The notes under the pieces are model-generated. The model saw only the letters and a list, made by a program, of their open reading frames with translations. It was not told the origin of the DNA and searched no databases. 64,000 nucleotides of DNA, taken from Rhodocollybia butyracea (Eukaryota; Basidiomycota; Agaricomycetes; Agaricales; Omphalotaceae). The translations under genes were made by a program, and so were the position numbers. This document shows positions 47,238-58,966 of the stretch, one piece after another. Each line of letters starts with the position of its first letter. Position 1 is the stretch's first letter. The DNA is taken from assembly GCA_015501585.1 (NCBI GenBank), contig JADNRY010000003.1, positions 744,001-808,000 of the forward strand, read 5' to 3'.

Positions 47238-49255
47238 TTAAGAGGGTAAACACTGGCTGTAGTAGCTATTATAGACCGCGTATTAGCAGCTGATGCATTT
47301 TAGACACCTTGAATACGTACATCGATTGTTCTTCGCAAGTCGAGCCGGAGGCGCATGCAGTTGGGCCAGTGTAAGAAACACCACCGCTAGAAAACAATTT
47401 AGTCAAGAAAAGCCTCGCAGAAAAATTACGGACCATTGTCCGAAGAGGCTCTGCGTGGCGCCTGGGGCGGACCCAGTACCGGTGGGAGGAGCACCACCGG
47501 TCGGAGTACCAGTACCAGCCATGGTCGAACCAATAGCGCCAAATCTGATGTCAGAAAAGATGACCTTGGCGTTAGCGGATTGTGCCTCAACGGTGGCTGG
47601 AACTCCAGAGCTTGTAGCGCAAGTACCACGAGCATCGCCGGGCGCTTTGCCATTAGTAGGGAAATCACTGTCGAGCCAGAGCATGTTTACAGCATAGTCG
47701 TCCCAAAGACTGAGAACCAAAACCATTCCGGCATTGAATGCAGTCTGCATAGCGCCCAATCCACCCTTTTGGGTGAAAGTGTCAGTCTGACCAAAGGCAG
47801 TCGCCTGCTCTTTGCAAAAGGTGGCAGAGATCTCGTTGGTGTCAGTGATACCATCGACGTTGGTTTCCGAGTTCGGAATTTGCTGTTGTTGAACGGTTCT
47901 CAAGTGATCACAAAAACAGGCGAAATTTTACTTACCACGCCATTTTGTACGTAGAAACGTTTGATGGCAGAGAGAGTTCCGGAGCTCTGGTTGTTTGAGG
48001 AGATGAACTGAGAGCAATGTACATAAATGATGATCTTTAAAGAAAAGCGTTGGGTATACCTGCGTTACGACGGTGAAGGGCTTCTTAGTGTCGACAGTCA
48101 TTCCAGGACCATAGAAAGACGTGTCACCGAGACGGTAAGAATTGTAGTCACAACCAGCCTGGTCACAGACACCTTGAGTGGAGTTTGGAAGAGAGCATTG
48201 GGTGCCAGTGCAAGCAGTCTGCTGGGAAACAGTGCAAGGATGAGCAGTGTATGCAGCCGAGATGGAGTTGGCTTCCCAAATCTAAACAAGCGGATAAGTA
48301 TATATTTGATCTTTGAACTCTGAGTCTTGAGTCTGTGAACGCACATCCATTTCAGCACAGCAACTGCCCGTGTTACCAGTTCCGGTGTTACCATTGTTGG
48401 TGGACGGGGTCCAGCCGTCAGTGTTAGCCTACTCAATATGCGTAAATTCCAAAAATAACCTCCAGAATGAGATACTTACAACTCCATCGATGAATTTGAT
48501 GTCGTGAGGACATTGGGAGTCACAGTATCCGGTTCCGTACTGCGCTCCGGCCTTGTTGGTGGGGAATCGCTTCTGCAGTGGATGTTAGAAAGATTGAGGG
48601 ACCTTATGTTGACATTAAAACTCACGACTCCACCATCAGCGTCCATTTGACTGAAATATAAAGCGCCGTTAAGACCACAGGGAAGGTTGGAGACATCTAC
48701 GGTGAAAGCAAACTCCTGGTTGACTAGCTTGAATAATTGGTACTCGGTCTTGCTTCCGGGCGCCATCAAGTACACACGAGAACCGACGTTCGCCTGTTGA
48801 GATACCGTAACAAAGTCGAGGGTCAGCGAATTTCCAGTGCTGGTAATACCGTAGGTAGCTACAAGTGTCCTATGAGATTAAAAAGCGCCATATAAACGCA
48901 ATGATCATACGAACATTGATAGGCAGCTCCGTCGAGAGCACATTGACTGGCACAGACGGAGGGGCCTGTCGACAAAGAGGATCAGTAGAGCGAAAATGAA
49001 CTAGGAAGTATACACACTAGTGCAAATACTGGTGTCCCAAGTGTTACCCTGGTAACAGTTGGTCGAACTGCCGACTTCGTGAAGGTAACGCCAATTGGCA
49101 TCCAAAACAACGCTGGATGATTGAGTTGTGCAGCCAGATGCGGTACACTGTTGCCAGGTTAAAGGTGGGTGAGTCTCTGCTGTGAGCGTGCCAATCTGTT
49201 GACCATAGGCAATAGCGAATAATGCGAAAGAGACGAGGGCTGAGGAGCGGAACAT
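47238..49255 (-). CDS. GH7 cellobiohydrolase with C-terminal CBM1
   Basis: Secreted reducing-end exo-cellulase. It starts at 49255 with signal peptide [18 protein letters not shown]. The catalytic domain begins [19 protein letters not shown]. It includes [37 protein letters not shown] and [15 protein letters not shown]. The catalytic motif CCAEMDIWEAN contains the nucleophile Glu, the Asp and the acid/base Glu of GH7. Further regions are [20 protein letters not shown] and [16 protein letters not shown] Gly/Thr/Pro linker leads to a CBM1. Its first cysteine codon is split by an intron (TG at about 47433, C at 47386). The next exon, 47321-47386, reads [20 protein letters not shown]. The last exon, 47238-47265, reads YYSQCLPS. 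About nine introns. All active-site residues are present. Confidence 0.95.
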
Positions 49256-49839
49256 TTTGGAGAAAGTTGCTGAAAATCGTCTCAGTTAGCCCAGCCCATT
49301 TTATACGCTTGATAGAGCTACGAAATGGAGAACAGATTGAGGATAACGTGCGGGCTTTCCCCGTGCCAAGAAGCAAAAGACCGTATATTATCCGTAGACG
49401 TCTTACGCAAAAGTTCAAGTTCGTGGCCGCAAAACCTCGGTACCTACCAGCTTTGGGCGTATCGGACCGACGTCGTGCAACCGGAAAATTGTCGCAGAAG
49501 ACTAACCTAATCGGCAGCCTTCATGACCATGATGTCTGTGCTGCCAACCGAAAGACAAAGACCGAGTACAAACCGTGAGGCACTTGACTTTTGAACATTT
49601 TACAGGCACCTCGAGCCGCCTGCTTTATTTTCTATACTTTTCTCTTGATTGTAAATCTCCGCCATCATAGAGAGTGCATTAGCTGAGACTATAGCCGACC
49701 ATTCTAAAACCTCCTTGAATTATCCACTGACTGCCACATCACGGAGATACGGGAGGATTATTACAACGATGTAGAATGGGACTTGGTTAAAGTGAGCACT
49801 CGAATTAACTGAGAGCCACTGAGGTGAAGAAAGTGAATT
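49256..49839. other. intergenic, GH7 promoter side
   Basis: 5' flank of the GH7 gene (minus) followed by the tRNA gene. No gene found. Confidence 0.4.
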
Positions 49840-49916
49840 GGCCGCCTGGCGAAATGGCATCGCGTCTGACTACGATTTGTAATCAGGAGATTGCAGGTTC
49901 GACCCTGCGGCGGTCA
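49840..49916 (+). tRNA. tRNA-Arg (ACG) with 6-nt intron
   Basis: Acceptor GGCCGCC/GGCGGTC pairs fully (one G-U). The anticodon stem TCTGA/TCAGG encloses CTACGA-TTTGTA-A, giving anticodon ACG and a 6-nt intron after position 37. The sequence GTCTGACTACGA...ATCAG is typical of eukaryotic tRNA-Arg(ACG). The T stem GCAGG/CCTGC closes a loop TTCGAC of six bases, one short of the usual seven. The D loop is also one base shorter than in the usual eukaryotic form. Discriminator base A. Confidence 0.8.
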
Positions 49917-49960
49917 ACTTATGTTTTTCATGGAACAACTTTGTTGAGCGCCAAATTGCT

Positions 49961-51813
49961 ATGTTCTTTGATCTAACACCTTCTGCAGCTGCTTTTAATA
50001 TTTGTCGTCGTGCCTCTCATTTTTCAACATGTGCCATAATTCGTAACAACCGGGCGATATATCGAGACAAAGAAGGACAATCATCTCCTTCAGAAGACTA
50101 TGAGGCTTACCTGAGGAAACGAAAAACAGAATGGAAGCGGAGACAGGGAGTGGGTTTAATATCATTACCATATCTTTCCATATCTGATTCACTGTAGGGA
50201 CAAAGTTTTCTTGACCACGTCATAATCAACGTACGAGGAGGTTAGAAAATTAGTACCTGTACCCAAAATTTTACTGGAATAACACGCAAATATCTTCAGG
50301 CAAAGGCGGAGACGGTTGCGCCGCTTTCCACCGCGAAAAATTCCTTCCGTTTGGTCCTCCGTCGGGTGGAAATGGCGGCCGTGGCGGCGACGTTTACATT
50401 CTTCCTACTCCCGAACTAACAACCCTTGCCTCTGTCGCTAAACGCGTTCGGGGTGATAATGGTGGAAATGGTCAAGGAACTTGGCAAAATGGCAAAAACG
50501 GTGCTCCGCTGGTTATTCGTGTACCGTTGGGTACAGTTGTGCGTGAAATTCCAAGGGATGACCCTCGAAGCGGAAAAGATGAATGGGAGGCAGAGGCAGA
50601 GTCATTGGTAGGACTAAAGCCCCGATAAACAGGCAAAAATGAGAGACAGGCGCTGGGTACATTATCCGAGATCTAGCGAATCGAACGTGGAAAGAGATGC
50701 GTTTAAAGAGGCAGAGCAGGTACTGTACAATCAAGAGAGGGAAAGAAGGTATGCAAGGCGGAAGAGGGAGATCGAACAACCAATATATCTGGACTTGGAG
50801 AAGGAAGTGGAACTCGAGAACGACCCGAACTCCCCGCTTGGACTTCGACGGACGGACTCAATGGGTCATTTGATTGCTTCGGGAGGTCAAGGAGGGCTAG
50901 GCAACCCTCATTTTCTTTCACAAGAAAATCGGTCACCCAAGTTTGCTACTCGCGGACATGAGGGTGAACGAATCACACTTTCCTTGGAGCTCAAGCTCTT
51001 GGCAGATATTGGCCTCGTCGGTATACCAAATGCAGGCAAGAGTACTTTGCTTCGTGCACTCACCGGTGGTCGAGCTAAAACTGAAGTTGCGGGCTACGCA
51101 TTCACGACTCTTAACCCTGTGGTCGGAGTCGTACGTGTCGCAGCAGACGGCGAGTTTGAGGGTGGTCTCTCTGAAGGTGCAGTCCACGACGAGACTATGG
51201 TCGAAGAGGCACAAAATCAGGCGAGAATGGAACAAGGCGCTTTTGCTGAGGTATTGACAAGGAATCAGCAAGCTCAGTCTGATGCACTCGAGCGCGGATA
51301 CGGAGCTGGTCATCGTTTCGATATCGTCGAACATTTTCGTTTCACTATCGCCGATAACCCAGGTCTGATATCAAAAGCTTCTGAAAACGTTGGTCTGGGA
51401 CATTCTTTCCTTCGTTCCATGGAACGCTCCCTGGCTTTAGTCTACGTGGTGGACTTTTCTGGTCCAGCGCCTTGGGATGATCTCTCCGTCCTTAGAGATG
51501 AATTGGAACAGTACCTCCCAGGAATGAGCGGAAAAGCCAGGATGGTCATAGCTAACAAGGCGGATCTCCTAGCTGATGGAGATACAGCTTCGATCGAGGA
51601 CGCCAAGCTCAAATTAAAACAATTGGAAGAATTTGTTGAACAGGAACTGAGGGTGTGGGAAAAGGCGGAAATGAGCGAGTGTTGGATGTTGTACCGATTT
51701 CTGCCAAATTCAGTCAGAATCTAAAAAAGGTGGTAGGGCTGATGCAGGGGTACGTCGTGGATGCAAAAGAGTCTTTGCGAACAGAGGAACTTCAGGGGGA
51801 TTCGTTTCCATAA
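49961..51813 (+). CDS. MTG2: mitochondrial Obg-family GTPase (Mtg2-like)
   Basis: Starts at 49961 with an Arg/Ser-rich, acid-poor N-terminus fitting a mitochondrial presequence. After small introns (about 50150-50196, 50245-50299), the glycine-rich Obg fold appears: FLDHVIINVRGG, GKGGDGCAAFHREKF, GGNGGRGGDVYI. An intron lies at about 50609-50642. The G domain has GIPNAGKST (G1), DNPGL (G3) and NKAD (G4). The gene acts in mitochondrial large-ribosome assembly. The G5 region RVLDVVPISAKFSQNL and the C-terminus (stop 51811-51813) lie one frame away from the preceding VEQELRVWEK. Either a one-base error near 51655-51680 or a 44-nt intron with a poor gttgaa donor (about 51634-51677) joins them. 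The unshifted frame stops at 51722-51724 and lacks G5. Confidence 0.85.
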
Positions 51814-53610
51814 TGTTCGCCCCCGATCTTTCTGTACGCTAACGTTATATCAAAACGTATGGGGACTATTTTACGAAACCCCCTCAAAACACCTTATCGT
51901 AGGACCTTGCTTCATAAATCCTTCAAACCGCTTTTCTCCCCTCCTTGTGGTACAAAAGGTTAGCGAATTCTGGTGTTTTCATCTTCGGACCGTGTCATGT
52001 CCCATCCCAGGTAAATTCGCACACGGAACGTGAGATGCGCCGCCAGGAGCTTGAAAATAAACAAGGACGAACAAACCAGCAGCGGAAAGCGTGTACAAAA
52101 CGGCTGTTATGCCTACTGACCCCATTGAGCGCTATGCGGAGTGGTGAATTCCGAAAAGATTGAGACGTCAGCTCAGTAGGAACGAGGAACATACCCACCA
52201 CTGGTAAATCAGGGGAAGTCAATTTCGAAAATAAAAAATCACGAGAGCGTTCCTTTTGCTAAAGTTGTATATACGAGAGTCACGGAGAATGATAGCGAAA
52301 ATCAATCTGTCATATTTAGTTCACCGCCCACTTAGTAGTAATCACTTGATATTACTATCGCATGTCTCTAAACACAGCTAGTAAAAGCTTGGATGGAAAC
52401 GAAACTGGCGGAGTATATACTCCTGATTTCGGTGGCAATACCTGTCCGAGATTTTCTTCACATGTAGTAACTGTCATGAATATTCCCCGTAGTTTCAGGA
52501 AGGATGAGTAAAGTCTAACTGTGATAGATTTGGAGTAGAGCTGGACACTGCCAATCCGCAGCGACCGATGGAGCACCTCCACTCTCGAGACAGAAAGATA
52601 AATGAACCACAGCGTTTGAACTCTAGCAACTGTGTAAAGCGAGGCGGGGTAGTCGGATGCGAGATACCTGTTATTTTGAATGGCTGAAACAGGTGCTACC
52701 CTGGTAGATACTACTATGCAAACCAATGAATAGTACTCAATGAGCGATGTATCCACCAAACATCGACAATTTCAAGCTCGAAGGGTTTGCTTGAAAAAGT
52801 AGTAGCCAGAAATGCGTACTCCTACTAGTACGGTGGTGCCATTATTGCTCATTCGAAAGGGCCTTCAATGTTTCAAGCTCAAGGCCCGTCGGCCGGCTGT
52901 TTCTACGCTCAGTGTATACATAGCAAGTATATCCTGCCGACCTAATTCTGCCTCGCCGCCAATTCCCGAACATCCATGGGAGGAATTGGCTGTAGGCATG
53001 TTACCCTTCAGTACTTTAGGACTGATTGATTGATTGACAATATCTTCGACTCTTGCACTTGAGAAGAGTACAGTAAGTACTATAATTCTGCGCGGATTGA
53101 AAGAGGCAGACCAATTAGTATCGCCATTATCCGTATACCCCGACCGCCGTCTTGGATGAGCGCGATACACGGATGTTAGGCTTGGTAGTACAGGGCGGAA
53201 TAGCTGTGCCTGTTCATGTAATCCCGCGGATGATATTCAAACAGTAACAATCAGGTAATAATAGTCAGGAAAACGAGTCGCAATCACTCCCACAAATGTC
53301 GATGGCCGGTTATCCGACCATTGGAGAAAGAATAAGTCCTCTTCCCGTATGCATATGCTGGCATTGTCACAAAATGATAGCATATCATTACAGTTCTATA
53401 GGTATTGAGATTGTATCTATCTCCTTTGATTCGCTGTTGACATTAAGTGTACTATACTTTCTGACTGGATTAAGAATTCGGGCACTTATGAGCCAATGTT
53501 TAGCCGCGATACAGGTCGCGCCGTTATATAAACTCCAAAAGTTTAAAAGCGGTTTCTCTGCGTACTTTGTTGACCTCTATTACCTACATCCCTCCAACAT
53601 ACAATCACAA
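51814..53610. other. intergenic, no gene seen
   Basis: Short open frames on both strands (for example 52355-52759 minus) have no recognisable protein signature. Upstream sequence of the Myb gene. Confidence 0.4.
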
Positions 53611-55169
53611 ATGTCATACCGAGAGCGTCGTTCCTGGACTGAGGAGGAAGATCAACTGTTACGGGATGCAGTCGATTTAGGTGAGAGCTACAACATCTCT
53701 CCGTAGCTTTTGATGAACCCATCCTTCTGTAGAAGAGCCAGGCTCAATAAACCCTTCAAAATGGCATGCCATATCCAAGCATGTGCCAAATCGGACAAAT
53801 AAGGTATTTGACGAAAGAGCGCGGGAGCGCAGCGCGCACAGGGGCTAATCTTCGAAACAGGACTGTCGAAAACGTTGGTTTGCAAAGATGGCCTCCGATG
53901 TAGTGAAGGGTGGCTGGGCACCTGAAGAAGATGAAAAACTTGTCAAGGGTATCGAGAAATATGGAACAAGGTTGGTCGATTTGTCTCAAGTTTCGTTTAT
54001 GTGGAGCTTACCCCTTCTTCGTTTAGATGGTCACTCGTTTCAGCGTATGTTCAGACCAGAAATAGTGACCGTGAGCACTTTAATTTCTGTTGAAAACCTC
54101 TTGATTGATTATATCTAACAGAGTGCGCCAAGCGTTGGACAGACACTCTCAATCCAATGATCGACCGTACACGATGGTCTACTGAAGCAGTATGTACTTT
54201 CATCATCATCATTCTGGTTTGACCTGTACTGAGATGGACTTAGGACGCCCTGTTGCTCAACGCTGTTGAAGAGCACGGCAAACTATGGACCAAGATAGTT
54301 CGTATCTATTTCCCGGGAAGGACGGGTCTCGCTGCTAAAAATCGGTAGGGAGTCTCAGGAACCAAAACAATGTACAAATTCTAATCTCCACCTCTTATAA
54401 TAGATATAACAGTATCACTCGGTTCAATACTAGGGCTCCTCGGCGGAAATCATATAAGCCTCGCTCCCAGTCTGAAAGTTCTTCTTCGACAGTTTCGAGC
54501 TCGCCAAGTATTATATCATCCCGCTCCTCGACTGGGCCGGACACACCCGAACAATCTACTCCACCGAGCCCGAGCCTCGCTGAGCCGCCTCTTCAAATTC
54601 CTCATGAGACATGGTCTCCCGCTGAATCTAGTTGTGGAAGCGCTTCACTCTCTTCTCTGTCATCAACAACACTCACTTATGAAGAGCTTTGTGATGTTAT
54701 GCTTTCCGCGACTGGGGTCATGGCTGGTGTTGGGGGAATCCCTGATTATGGTGAATTACAGTCATCCGCAATACTGTCTTCGCCACAAGATTCATCATCG
54801 CTCTTTCCATGGGAGAGTATGGATGGAACATATTCGCAGCTACAACATGCGATAAGTTTATGCTCCGATGCCCCTCTCTCCCTCAGCCCGTCATCCGACT
54901 CTTTCTTTCCATATCAATCATCCGATCCGGACTTCAATGCAATCTCACCCACGACTTCCGATACGTCGTCTATCCTCGCTAACACTTGCCCTTCTCAAAA
55001 TGATGAGGAAGTGATGGCGAAATCGAAGCAAACGGATGCGGATGCGCTTTCCTTGTGTGGAAACAATGATAACGATTACAAACGTACGACAGTACCTTCC
55101 AACCCATTCTGGGAAATGTCAAGCTCAGACCCTCAGTTGTTTCTCGCACAGTGGTCTAACACCTTCTGA
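53611..55169 (+). CDS. Myb-family transcription factor, three repeats
   Basis: The start at 53611 (MSYRERRSWTEEEDQLLRDA) is the first ATG of the Myb frame. Repeat 1 is split by introns and ends with DCRKRWFAK (about 53858-53890). Repeat 2 is KGGWAPEEDEKLVKGIEKYG through ECAKRWTDTLNP. Repeat 3 is RTRWSTEADALLLNAVEEHG through GRTGLAAKNRYNSI. The conserved tryptophans are present, with the usual substitutions. After repeat 3 comes a Ser/Pro-rich, weakly acidic region (SESSSSTVSSSPS) likely to be a regulatory or activation segment, ending QWSNTF at 55169. About 390 residues with five or six introns. Nuclear DNA binding is inferred from the repeats; targets are unknown. Confidence 0.85.
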
Positions 55170-57334
55170 ATCCTTATCCATACATTGTTTGCATTTTTCT
55201 CTTCTTCGCTTGGGCATGATATCTATTTGTATTGTTAGTACGAGGTAGCGAAACGTTTCAAGCAATTACTATTCACTTTCCACCTCCTGTAGTATTAGAC
55301 CTTCATAACTACTTATTGTATGTATATGTCCACTCGCATATAGAGCTTAGATAGTGTTTATAGAAGACGGGTGACAATCAGAGAATCAAATAAACCTGCA
55401 GCTCGATGTAACTTGAATTTAATTTTTTTAAAATTATTTGCGAGTTCCTTCTGGTGTTCTTTTACTCCTGTATCAATTCGCTTTGCCTCCCGACGACAGC
55501 AAAGAAACCACTGCCGTGTTGTAAGTACGAGCAACAGATTCACACGAGACGCATACAATCAACTTTTGCATCAGGAATCGCCAAAGCGTTATGTATACTG
55601 CAGGAGTATGTATGAAGCTCAAGATCGCAACCCTGCTTTAACGGAGGACGTCGTCGGTCGATATCATCAAGAAATCGCTTGCGGTAAGGAACGAACTTCC
55701 CGCTGTCAAAAGCATTGGTTGGCGTCAAAGACTGAGGCGGGAGACTCCCGCAACTTTCATCAGTGAGGGTGCTGGATCGGCGGAGCGTTAGCTCAAATAC
55801 ATATAAGTATATATAACAGTAAACTTCAAGTTGATGAATCACTAAGAGCACCAAATCCAGGTTGATTCTGAACGGTTGGATCGTCTGTGACTCGGGTGTC
55901 CCAAGCTATCACATGTTCTTAAGATCTGCTATCAGCTTCTTTTAGTATATGTTTATCAACAAGTAATGTTCTTGGCCCAGACCCATCACCAGTCTCTGAC
56001 TTTCATCGACATTGTCTGCTATACATTTCATTTCAATAGGATGTGAAGAACTTGGCCGGGGAAATAGGGATCAGCCTGGACAGGCGATAATGAATCCATG
56101 TAAAGGTAAAATTGACATATCCAAGGTCATTGTTACTACGGGGTTTACATGCGTCGCCGATTGCGGGCAGCAACCAGAATGGGAAGCTGAAACAAGGAAA
56201 CCCCCTCCACAAATCACATTATTCAGAAGATATTTGGGCTCCCAGGGTTTTGACCGACTATTTGGGTCCTGCCCCGAGGCAGGCGGAAGCGTACTTACTT
56301 GGAGGAGATAAAGATATTTAGGGCTCATAGTTGCTGATGTTCATGGCCCTGGCCGGCCAAGCCGGTGCTCAAAGATTGCGGACCGCGGACTAATTTGAAT
56401 GATTTGGAGCTAGGACGAGATACTCTGACGACGTAGATCTGGGGATACGGTACAAGGTGGGGTCGGATGCCCGAGCTGATAATCTTGCAGCAACGAAAAG
56501 AAGTGGAGTGAATTGAGTGACAGGAGAGGGGCGGCAACGATGTGCAGCAGAAGTAAGTTGAACAAATCAATCGTGTACGCGGTTATGCACGACACGCAAA
56601 GCAAAAGATCGGTCGTTAAAAATACATGAACACTCGCCGCGGATTGGCACACACAATCTATCTAGCAATCGGAATGGCGGACCGCACCTAAGATTATCCT
56701 GCACCTAAGATTATCTTCGAAGGCCAAGAATAACCCATGATTTTCATTCGCAAAAAACCAGCAAGACTGGTGTTTTACATATGGCATTCATGGTCTGGTT
56801 TATCAGGCTATCGGCCCTAGTCCTTATGGATAGAAATCTCCGAAATTATACATACCGTCAATGGCAAAGGTCCGAACTAGTAAGACTTACGAATCATAAA
56901 TTCGCGTGAGTCGCAAAGCCAACTCCCCGGTAGTCCAATTCTGAGCTCAGACGATTGAAGATACACTTGGAAAATCTTCAGACACCTAATGCGGCGTTAC
57001 ATGTTTTGCGATGACGATTTGCGTGTGACTGGTTGCAATATAGGCGTACTTCCTCGGGGTAGAACATGAGATGCTATGGAGATCTCGAAGAAAGAAGAAA
57101 TATCGAAGAAAAAAGAAATTGACCCTCGGAGGTGGAATTTGATAGGAAAATCTCGAAGACAGAAGAAAGAAGTAGATATTTTGACCTCGGAGGTGAAATT
57201 TGAAATGCCAGAGAGGAAAGAAGAAAGATACTGTTACTTGAATATACTTATACTTTAAAGTTCAGTCCAACACCCGACCTCGGCAGATGCCAAGTTGCGG
57301 TGGCAGTGTTGTGCGAACCTGACTTGGAACTTCC
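55170..57334. other. intergenic, no gene seen
   Basis: 2.1 kb with only short frames. A purine-rich duplicated block lies at 57083-57217. A tiny direct repeat gcacctaagattatc occurs twice near 56685-56715. Confidence 0.4.
57083..57217. repeat. two ~67-bp imperfect tandem units, purine-rich
   Basis: Units begin tctcgaaga at 57083 and 57151 and both run into a version of gacctcggaggtgaaatttg (about 57121 and 57182). Rich in GAA/AAG. Confidence 0.55.
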
Positions 57335-58766
57335 ATGTCGTCTCACACTCGAACTCGTAGCGGCACTCAACTATCAGAGCAGTATGTCTCCGACAGTTTC
57401 CATAGGTCTGTACCACATTGTTCACTGTTTCCTTTGTTCAACTGACTTGTACAGCTATCTGAAATCATCACTAACGCAAGCAAAAGCCGAGAAATTGTTG
57501 GATGCGGAACTTTTAAGCAGTGCTGAAGGCGATTTGATGATCACTGGTATGTACCCACCTCAAAACTTCTTTGTCACGCTGTAATTCTGCTTCGTAGGTC
57601 CCGCCTTGTGCCTATTTTTTGCTGCTCTACGTAGTACAACTAGCCCTCCTTCAGTTCCTCTCCCTCGGCATGATAAGACCTCCGATCCCACGGAATTGTC
57701 GGAAGAGAATTGCCCGCCTGCATTTGCGCCTTTTCTCCGTGTGTGGGCACGAGCTGTGCCTTCAATCCAAGGACTAGCCCCAGAATACCAGCATGATCTC
57801 GCCCGCATTATCTGCAATCTTGACCCGTTATCTTCGCCTTTAGATCCTGGAGTACATGGAATCGCTGCTGATCTACGAGCGGTGGCGATTGAGATCAGCC
57901 AAAGACGTTCGTTTCAAGATCGGTATGCTTCGGCTTTACAGGCGGCATTGGATTCGGGAAATGCGCCTACCTCAAAGAAAGCTTCGTTTGTACCTCCACC
58001 TTCATACGAAGCCTCACCACCTTCTTCGCTGCAATCTTCGCCTAACACACAAACTCTTTCACTCCCACCACCCTCACCAACGTACAGTTCTGGTCGTAGT
58101 TCTGATACTCATGACCATCCTCCGCATTCACCTTCCCACCTCTCACCGTATGCGCCTAGTACTAGCAGCGGTTGGCCTGAGCGCAGCCCGTCCCCAACAA
58201 TATTGACTCCGTCTTCACCTGCTATAGAATTCATTCGCGAAACTCTGTATGCAGCACTCGGAGATGCTCTCGAACGCTATCCGGCACTTCGAGGCATGCT
58301 AAAACTTGATCCTCCACGGGCTTACTTTGCATCCGTGGCATTTGCTATCCTTGATGTAGCTACTACTTCCATGACTCCTGACGGTTCCGTGGTCGGTGTA
58401 CTTGGCACTCCATTGAAATTAGAAGACTGCCCCCCTCCGCTGAAACGATTCATGTTAGAGCTCGCAGCAATTGGGCGGCAGGCGGCGGAACTTCAGGAGC
58501 TTGATGATGCCCGTGCTATGAAATATGCTTCTCGAGGGCAGGATATACCGACATCGCGAATGGAAAGGGTAAGAGAATTATTGGTAGAAGGTGTTGGTTG
58601 CTCAACTCGGCAAGGTGGCGAAGATGGTAGGAGGAGTGTGGAAGGTAAAGCAGTTGCTTTCACTAATCGTATAAATGGCCTTAGTCTGGCATTAAACCAT
58701 CTGAAAACATTCAAGGACAGACAAGATGACGTTTTCAAAATACTGTCAAGTATCGGTTCGACATAA
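57335..58766 (+). CDS. conserved-looking protein of unknown function
   Basis: Starts at 57335 (MSSHTRTRSGTQLSEQYVSD). An intron near 57409-57453 leads to YLKSSLTQAKAEKLLDAELL, and a second near 57547-57598 joins DLMIT-G to PALCLFFAALRSTTSPPSV. The remaining exon is open to 58766. It has two helical, conserved-looking blocks (for example PPAFAPFLRVWARAVPSIQG and FIRETLYAALGDALERYPAL) separated by a Ser/Pro-rich linker (about 57995-58215). About 440 residues, no signal peptide or membrane helix. I do not recognise a domain. Both introns are in phase, which supports a real gene. Confidence 0.7.
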
Positions 58767-58966
58767 TACTTTGGACTTTTGTATCTTAAGCTTAATATCT
58801 GTAGCCTTTAGGACTTAATGTAATCTTATTGTAATCATTACTCGTACGCGGCCGTACCCAAGCTAAGGCTCGCCATGACCCCGATCGACACCCCAAGTCA
58901 TCCGTTTAGTATAAGAGTCTACACGTTCCCCCTCTGAGTCAAGTTCTATCGTCGACCCCCCACATA

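Noticed and set aside
47403..47954. Plus-strand 172-codon frame
   Set aside because: Antisense to GH7 catalytic exons.
52355..52759. 134-codon minus-strand frame
   Set aside because: No domain, no splice support, amino-acid makeup typical of random frames.
53296..53706. 137-codon plus-strand frame starting upstream of the Myb start
   Set aside because: Only the end, from 53611, has Myb sequence; the earlier part is non-conserved upstream DNA.
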